Shown here piece after piece: positions 58,355 to 64,000 of a stretch of 64,000 nt of DNA. The notes under the pieces were generated by a model. It was given only the letters and a program-made list of their open reading frames with translations, had not been told where the DNA came from and ran no database searches. Position 1 is the first letter of the stretch; every line of letters begins with the position of its first letter. The translations under genes were made by a program, and so were the position numbers. The DNA is taken from the NCBI GenBank assembly GCA_020081605.1, contig JAHREC010000009.1, positions 1,426,001 through 1,490,000 on the forward strand. Direction: 5' to 3'. The DNA is from Albifimbria verrucaria. Its lineage: Eukaryota; Ascomycota; Sordariomycetes; Hypocreales; Stachybotryaceae.

Positions 58355-58892
58355 TTAGAATCCACTGGCCAGCAACCAGTTCTTGGTCTTCTCGAAATGA
58401 TCGCCCTGGTTTTGAGGGTTAGTTTACCGCGAGACGCCGGCGGGTGGAATCAACAATTACCTTCAGCTCTATATGTTGCGTCGTAGGGTTCAACCTAACG
58501 TCCTCGCGGGTGATTTGCAGCGCCTCAATCAGGTCGTCCACCATCTTCCGCCTGTCACCGTCCACCTTCTTGATCAAGATGACCAGTCGCGTGCCACCGG
58601 ACATCCACCTCCTGTAGAGAGGCAGCTGGGCGGAGGGTGTGCGGCGGACAACGTAGGCGAGCTGGGCGAGCTCCTCGGCGGTCTTGGTTGGTTGCGGGAC
58701 GGGGACGTGGGCTTTCGGCTTTCGGTCCTCAGAGGGGTTGGCCCTGGGGCGATATTGCAGGACGCTGCGGGTGGGCTGGAAGGACAGAGACGCGGTCTGG
58801 ACGATGGGGAGAGGTGACGGGCGGGAGAGCAGAGTGTGTCGGCCGGCGGAGCAGCGCAGGGCGCTCGTGGCTCGGGTGAAGAGTTGCGACAT
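58355..58892 (-). CDS. img2: Mitochondrial large ribosomal subunit protein mL49 (IMG2 family)
   Basis: Nuclear-encoded protein of the mitochondrial ribosome. Exons 58461-58892 and 58355-58405; 160 aa without any frame break. The start MSQLFTRATSALRC at 58892 begins an Arg/Ser-rich mitochondrial targeting sequence of about 45 residues. The conserved core follows: ELAQLAYVVRRTPSAQLPLY, RRWMSGGTRLVILIKKVDGD, RRKMVDDLIEAL, NPTTQHIELK, and across the intron GDHFEKTKNWLLASGF. The intron-1 read-through would end at once in a stop, supporting the splice. It is divergent from eIF3e, another translation gene. Confidence 0.95.
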
Positions 58893-59386
58893 GGCGAGGG
58901 AGGATGCGTCGATTCGGCACGGGCTGAGGACAGCGAAGGAAAAGAACCGAATGAGAATCTCGAAACGAAGCTCGCTCTGCGACAACGACACGAAAGAATG
59001 GCAGAGTTTCCGAGTGCTCGTTTTCGCCAATGGAGCCAGTCTAACCGCCCGTCGCCCAGCTATTCAACCTCGATGCTATGTCAAGAAAATATCCAGGTCA
59101 CATGACAGCAGGCATAGCGCAGGCACAGGGTGAGACGGCCTCTGCCAGAAGACACCCTTTGTGGGGCTGCAGCTGGCGACTTATTGGCCTGAGGCCCACG
59201 GCAAACCCGGCAAAGGTCCGGCGAAATCGCCCACACGGTGGATTGGGGAAATTCCAAAATCTGCCCCTCCATCACCAGCTAATCAATCCCACGGCCTCGA
59301 GAAAGCCTCAATAGCGACGAGCCCTTTCCTCAAGAACCACCCCTTCGTCGAAAACCTCCCCTCTCCCCGATACCTCTTCAGTCACC
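58893..59386. promoter_or_regulatory. Divergent mL49 / eIF3e promoter region
   Basis: 494 bp between divergent starts of two translation genes. It includes CACATGAC and CTCTCCCCGATACC text before the eIF3e start. No gene seen. Confidence 0.5.
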
Positions 59387-60787
59387 ATGGAGGATGTTCT
59401 CAAGGCCGTCTCGGCCGATGGCTCGTCGATCATGCCCAAGCTGGCGCCGCACCTGAGCCGACACCTGCTCTTCCCGCTCATCCAGTTCGAGGGCGACAAG
59501 GCCGAGGAGTCGGGCGACGAGCAGAAGGCGAAGCAGATTCTGTCCGGAAAGATCAAGCTGCTGGAGGACACCAACATGACCGACTACGTCGCCTCGCTCT
59601 ACTGCGAGCTGCACGGCGTCGCCGACCCGCCCGCCGAGTACACCAAGAAGCGCCAGGAGGTGCTTGCCCAGCTGGAGAAGTACGAGCAAGCCACCGCTAA
59701 GATCGCCGACCTCCTGACCCAGGATGAGGTTGTCAACGGCCTGAGGAGCGACAAGGTCGCCAACTTGGAGTTCTTGAAGAACCAGCACGGAGTGGGTCCC
59801 CCAGCGCAGCTCACCACCACCACCCCTCCCTTACGTCGTGATCTCAGGACTAACCGGTGGGAAAAATTTCTAGGTCACCATGGAGATGGTCAACGCCCTC
59901 TACGACTTTGGCCAGTTCCAGTTCCGATGCGGCCAGTACGGCCCCGCCGCCGACATGCTCTACCAGTTCCGAGTCCTGTCCACCGATAACGACAAGGTCT
60001 CCGCCTCGACGTGGGGCAAGCTCGCCTCCGAGATCCTGTCCACCAACTGGGAGTCTGCCGTCGAGGAGGTCAAGAACGTCCGCGAGGGCATCGACACCAA
60101 GCTGTTCAACAACCCCGCGCCCAGCTCGACCACCGCACTATGCTCATCCACTGGGCTCTCTTCCCTCTCTTCAACTTTGAGGCCGCTCGCGAGCCCATCC
60201 TCGAGATGTTCTTCTCCGCCGCCTACATCAACACCATCCAGACCTCCTGCCCCTGGATCCTGCGCTACCTCATCGCTGCCGTCATCACCGGCCGCAACCG
60301 CTCCCGCAACAGCTCTCTCCACCAGAAGCAGCTGAAGGATGTCGTCCGCTACGTCCGCCAGGAGGCCTACGAGTACAACGACCCCATCACCCAGTTCGTT
60401 AACGCCCTCTACATCGCCCACGACTTCAACGCCGCCCGCGAGGCCCTCCGCACCGCCGAGGATGTCTGCCGCAGCGACTTCTTCCTCGCCTCCTCCGCCG
60501 ATGCCTTCGTCGAGGCTGCCCGCCACCTCATCTGCGAGAGCTACTGCAAGATCTTCAGCCGCATGAACATCCGCGACCTCAGCGCCCGTCTCGGTCTCAA
60601 CCCCGACGACGGTGAGAAGTGGATCGTCAACCTGATCCGCGAGACCCGTCTCGACGCCAAGATCGACAGCAAGGACGGCACCGTCATCATGAACCACCCG
60701 CCCAACAACGTCTACCAGCAGGTCATTGAGAAGACCAAGGGCGGCTTCTTCCGAACGCAAGTCCTCAACGCTGCCGTCTCCAAGTAA
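59387..60787 (+). CDS. Eukaryotic translation initiation factor 3 subunit E (INT6)
   Basis: Subunit of the eIF3 complex that binds the 40S subunit. Exons 59387-59791 and 59874-60787. It begins [20 protein letters not shown], then [34 protein letters not shown] and, across the intron, [20 protein letters not shown]. After one C is restored near 60118 (AACCCCGCGCC) the frame continues [20 protein letters not shown], then the PCI domain ([59 protein letters not shown]). Repaired length is about 439 aa, the usual size. Codon third positions are strongly C/G-biased, as in RPS20, fitting high expression. The opposite-strand open frame over 59960-60805 is a shadow. Confidence 0.96.
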
Positions 60788-61449
60788 GAGTGTGCGTGCG
60801 TCCACGGGACAAGGAAAAACACCTCATGATCAACGGTTTAGATATATCGAGGGGCAAACAGCGTAGCTGGATGAGAGAAAAGGGGCTTCTAGGATCAAGG
60901 CGCTTTATTTGCTTGTTGATTTCTGCTTTAAGATATTTATTGTTTCAGCAGGGGAGAATGTCTAGATGCCCTGTATATCCCTGGTGATGCGGTTTGCATT
61001 GCATGGCGTTTTTGGGACCACAAAGAAGGGTTGGGAGGGCAGGCACAAAAGGAAAAAGCCTTGTGCGATGGACGAGGAAAACAGAGCGGGTTTATTCTAC
61101 GTAGCTGATAGACGTAGACGAATCTTCTTCCTGTGCAGATAACCATGCAATGCGTGAAATATTGAGTCTCTATTGTGTAGGCACATGTATAGGATGCTAC
61201 AAGCTACTGGTGTATCGTCGTATATCATCGCTCATGAAGTGCTCGTTAACTCACTTCCGTCGTACCTTTTAGCCACGGTGGACAACATCTCCTTCTATCG
61301 CATGATCAAACTCCGCGGTTGGTCCCCACACTTTTCCTTTAAGATCCTCCACGACGCTATCCTGAAGCCACCACGGAGCCTCTTGGTCTTCCTGTTGTTC
61401 GTGGTGGGGATCCGAGGAATCAGGGTCGCCTGTTTCAGTTGCTTGGCTG
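60788..61449. other. Convergent 3' spacer between eIF3e and APC1
   Basis: About 660 bp of 3' flanking sequence for both genes. No gene seen. Confidence 0.5.
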
Positions 61450-64000
61450 TCATAAGCTGCGGGCCGCGAGGAGCAGTCGCTCTCTTACGCCAGCCCATTC
61501 GAACAGCAACTTGGCACCTTCTAGACGCTCCCTATCCCCGCCCTCGATAATACCCCTCTCCATCTCTAGCCTTGTGTCTACTGCAGCTCCTGTATCCTGT
61601 TCCTCGCCCTCACCTTCGAGGAGGGCTGCTCTTTCAGCATGGCTTACGCCACGGAGACTGTCGAGACCAAAGACCCACTCCATTGGGTTGTTGCGTTGGT
61701 TATCGTCACCGAGAGCTCTCAGAGTAGATGTAAAGGCTCCCTCACGGGAAGGGCGTTTCCGAAGGTAAATGCTGAGTGTGGAAGAAAAGGCCTGTCGCAG
61801 CTTCTCGTCACGAAAATCAAGTTCAACATCCCAGTATTGAGGCCCGCAGGCAGTTGATAAGCTGGAAATCTGATCCAGAGGTGGGAGAAGACATGGAGCG
61901 GTCTTGTAGATGACAGCATCCGTTGACAACGACTGTTTCATCTTAATAAGGACGGGTACAGAGACAGGTTGTCCAGTGAGGACATCCTTAGTCACGAGAC
62001 ACCGCTGTTCTGTAGCCAACACCCAGAAGTGTCTGAAGGCCTGAAGATGTGATCGGTTATCCATCACATTAGTTGGGAAAATTGGATAAAAGGCCACAAG
62101 GAGAGCCGCGATTGCCATATTACTGGAACCGAATGTTGCAGTTCCGCACCCCAAGAACAAAGAACCAATGGCCAAGTGAGCTGCCAGGTGCGATCCGTAA
62201 GGGGTATCTGGGTCGTCACGGCCATGCAGAGAACGCAGACGTCGGAGCACAGGAATATCACCGGTGCCCGCCATGACAATAGCGGCAGATAAAGCAACCA
62301 CGTCTTGGCACATGCGAGCGTTTGTTCGTGCTAGTTCCTCATCGTACGGTGCTGCAGCATCTGGTTGCATCCGCGTGCTTGACGGTATCCTGGTAATCCT
62401 GATGAACTGGTCCAGGTAATGTAGTAAGAGGTCCCGCACTTTCGATGATGCACTTCCTGAGAACCTCAGAGCAATCGAAAAGCAGAGTCCCGCTAGTATA
62501 CTAAAGAAGGGCAGATCTGTCGACTTCAACTTGACAGTCCCTTGGAGCTTGTATCGAGACCGGTACGAAGCAGGAAGGTTTCGCTGAATCCATGCAAAAG
62601 TGGGCTCAATTTGTGACCACAAAATGAGGTTTCTAGCCACTGTCCGAAGAAGAAGAATGTCTGGACGAATATAGTCAAACTGGAGGATGGAGTCAGGCAC
62701 GCCTATCTTACGTGCCACCATTTGGTCCTCTGTTTTCATGAATATGAAGGCGATGGCCATGACTGCTCCAGCAGCAGCTCGATCCAGGATATGGACAATA
62801 TCCACATTCTTTGTTGCAGTGGCCTGCATTATGAGCTTTTCAGTAAGCCTCATGTCATGCAATCCCTTAAGATCATTGCCTTTGCCCAAGTTAATGAACC
62901 CTAAGGCGAATCCCGCTGCAAGACGATAACACTCGCTTCTCAGGGGCTCCTCCTCATCTTCTTCGTCAACGTGCTCAATTTCAGAGAGCATAATCTCACT
63001 CATGCGGCGATGTTGGCTGTTACAGTAGAGTAAGCCAATGCCCATAATGCCTGAAGTCTGTGTCAATGGTGATAGATTCAGTTCTGCTGCGCCACGTGGC
63101 AGCATTCTGGTTGCATGAACAGAGAGCAGACGCGTAATAAGTGAGTCCATGGTACCCAGATATGATGCGGCTAGTCCAAGTAGCAGACCAATGGATGTCA
63201 TGGTATGCTTAGGCGTCAGGTATTTGAACGCAACCCATTTGGCTACGTCTTTGAGATGTCCATTGAGTCCGAGAGCTAGGAGAAAGCCGGCATGGCGGTT
63301 GCTGAGCTCCTGTCCAGGTTTGTTGTACAGAATCCAAGATGTGTCGATACCTTTGGCGTGTGGGGATATGGCAAGGCCAGCAGCGACACCTTGATGAAAG
63401 AAGCCCCAGCAGACTTTTTCTTCTGTGAACAAAGACTTATCAACGCCCACTGTGACATTGGTCGGTTTCACGATACAGTTCAAGTTGAAGCCGCCAATGT
63501 GGAACTTTGTGTGATCAGTGGAAATCGCAGGCTGTAGTACAGCAATCCTCGCCCTGCTGGAATGGCCAGAGTACCTCCAGCGATGTTAGAAACAAATTCT
63601 TTCTGTCGCTCTAGGTACTCGCTTTCAGTCCAGCTAGGATCCGGGTCTAGTCGCACCAGTCTTGCTTTTTGAGTGGAAAGAAGGTCTTGCGCTTCGTTCA
63701 GCCGTCGATCGTCCTTGAAAAGAGCTCGAATCACGGCCTGGCGCTCAGTGCCTTCGCCTTCGTCATAGCCGACATTATTCGCCTCATCAACACTTTGGCA
63801 AAGCAGCTTATAGTCCCACGTAGCGATATGTGTCGGGGTCTATCTTGTCAGTAGGTTAACTATGAATGCAATTGGGAGTCTTACCAATATGCTTGTCATG
63901 GCAGCCCGAGGCCTCTCGTTCGGTGCTATGATATAGCTAATGTCACTTCGTTTTACAAGTTCGAGGAGATCTTTGGACCAGGTAGACGGAGGATGCGGCT
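61450..64000 (-). CDS. Anaphase-promoting complex subunit 1 (BimE/Cut4), 3' part
   Basis: Largest scaffold subunit of the APC/C ubiquitin ligase; the 5' part lies beyond the right edge. The stop is at 61450-61452. The long last exon covers the proteasome/cyclosome (PC) repeats: GVAAGLAISPHAKGIDTSWI, HAGFLLALGLNGHLKDVAKW, TMTSIGLLLGLAASYLGTMD, SGIMGIGLLYCNSQHRRMSE, RLAAGFALGFINLGKG, and later HLAAHLAIGSLFLGCG with NMAIAALLVAFYPIFP. It ends in the C-terminal domain with ATEQRCLVTKDVLTGQPVSV. Upstream are DYKLLCQSVDEANNVGYDEG and ERQAVIRALFKDDRRLNEA, the conserved block before the repeats. Two one-base breaks (near 63503 and 63810) and an intron at about 63839-63885 are inferred. The visible part is about 830 residues. 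Confidence 0.93.

Noticed and set aside
59960..60805. 281-residue Val/Asp/Leu-rich open frame on the minus strand
   Set aside because: Antisense of the strongly C-biased eIF3e exon.
473..63850. Programmed +1 frameshifting to explain the breaks
   Set aside because: Too many unrelated genes are affected, and no shared slippery stop context is present apart from the homopolymers.

Overview
The window is nuclear DNA of a filamentous ascomycete (Pezizomycotina). The evidence is short introns of about 45-200 bp with GTACGT/GTAAGT donors and CTAAC branch sites, fungal start contexts such as CAAAATGGC, and the protein families present (BimE-type APC1, AMO1-like nucleoporin, CWH43, Cue3, fungal Zn2Cys6 regulator, P450, GH5). 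From memory of such proteins I would place it in the Sordariomycetes, probably Hypocreales, but the species cannot be read from the sequence. I see no viral, plasmid, CRISPR, rRNA or tRNA features.

Layout. 0.5-17 kb is mostly conserved housekeeping genes: phosphoglycerate mutase (-), MED9 (+), tubulin cofactor C (-), GPI1 (-) with a small unknown membrane-protein gene 35 bp upstream of it, MDM35 (-), a HIRIP3-like histone chaperone (+), aldose 1-epimerase (-), an uncharacterised nuclear-type protein (+) and COX20 (-). 17.5-24.2 kb is POL2, the catalytic subunit of DNA polymerase epsilon. 25.7-30.3 kb holds two accessory-looking genes, an F-box protein (+) and a zinc-cluster/ankyrin protein (-). 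30.9-33.9 kb encodes an unusual regulator in which Zn2Cys6 and C2H2 DNA-binding modules are followed by a chymotrypsin-fold protease-like domain with a candidate His-Asp-Ser triad. 33.9-39.3 kb holds CUE3 (-), RPS20/uS10 (+) and an AMO1/NUP42-like FG nucleoporin (-). 39.8-44.1 kb holds a secreted GH5 hydrolase (-) and a cytochrome P450 (-). 45.7-51 kb holds CWH43 (-) and UTP6 (+). A gene-poor 3.7 kb stretch precedes SWI1 (+), followed by mitochondrial mL49 (-), eIF3e (+) and the 3' part of APC1/BimE (-), which runs off the right edge.

Two points shape the reading. First, most longer genes contain apparent +1 frame breaks. By my hand count there are about 50; every one is repaired by one extra base, most lie at the end of a short C (or G, T, A) run, typically CCCT or CCCC, and the repaired exons sum to multiples of three and to normal family lengths. 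I read this as systematic homopolymer under-calling in the assembly, not as pseudogenes. Second, gene order carries some functional logic: the gene for uS10, the ribosomal protein ubiquitinated at collided ribosomes, is divergently paired with CUE3, a ubiquitin-binding subunit of the complex that splits those ribosomes.

Coordinates are those of the given sequence. Exons are stated where I could place splice sites by eye; protein lengths assume one base restored at each break.
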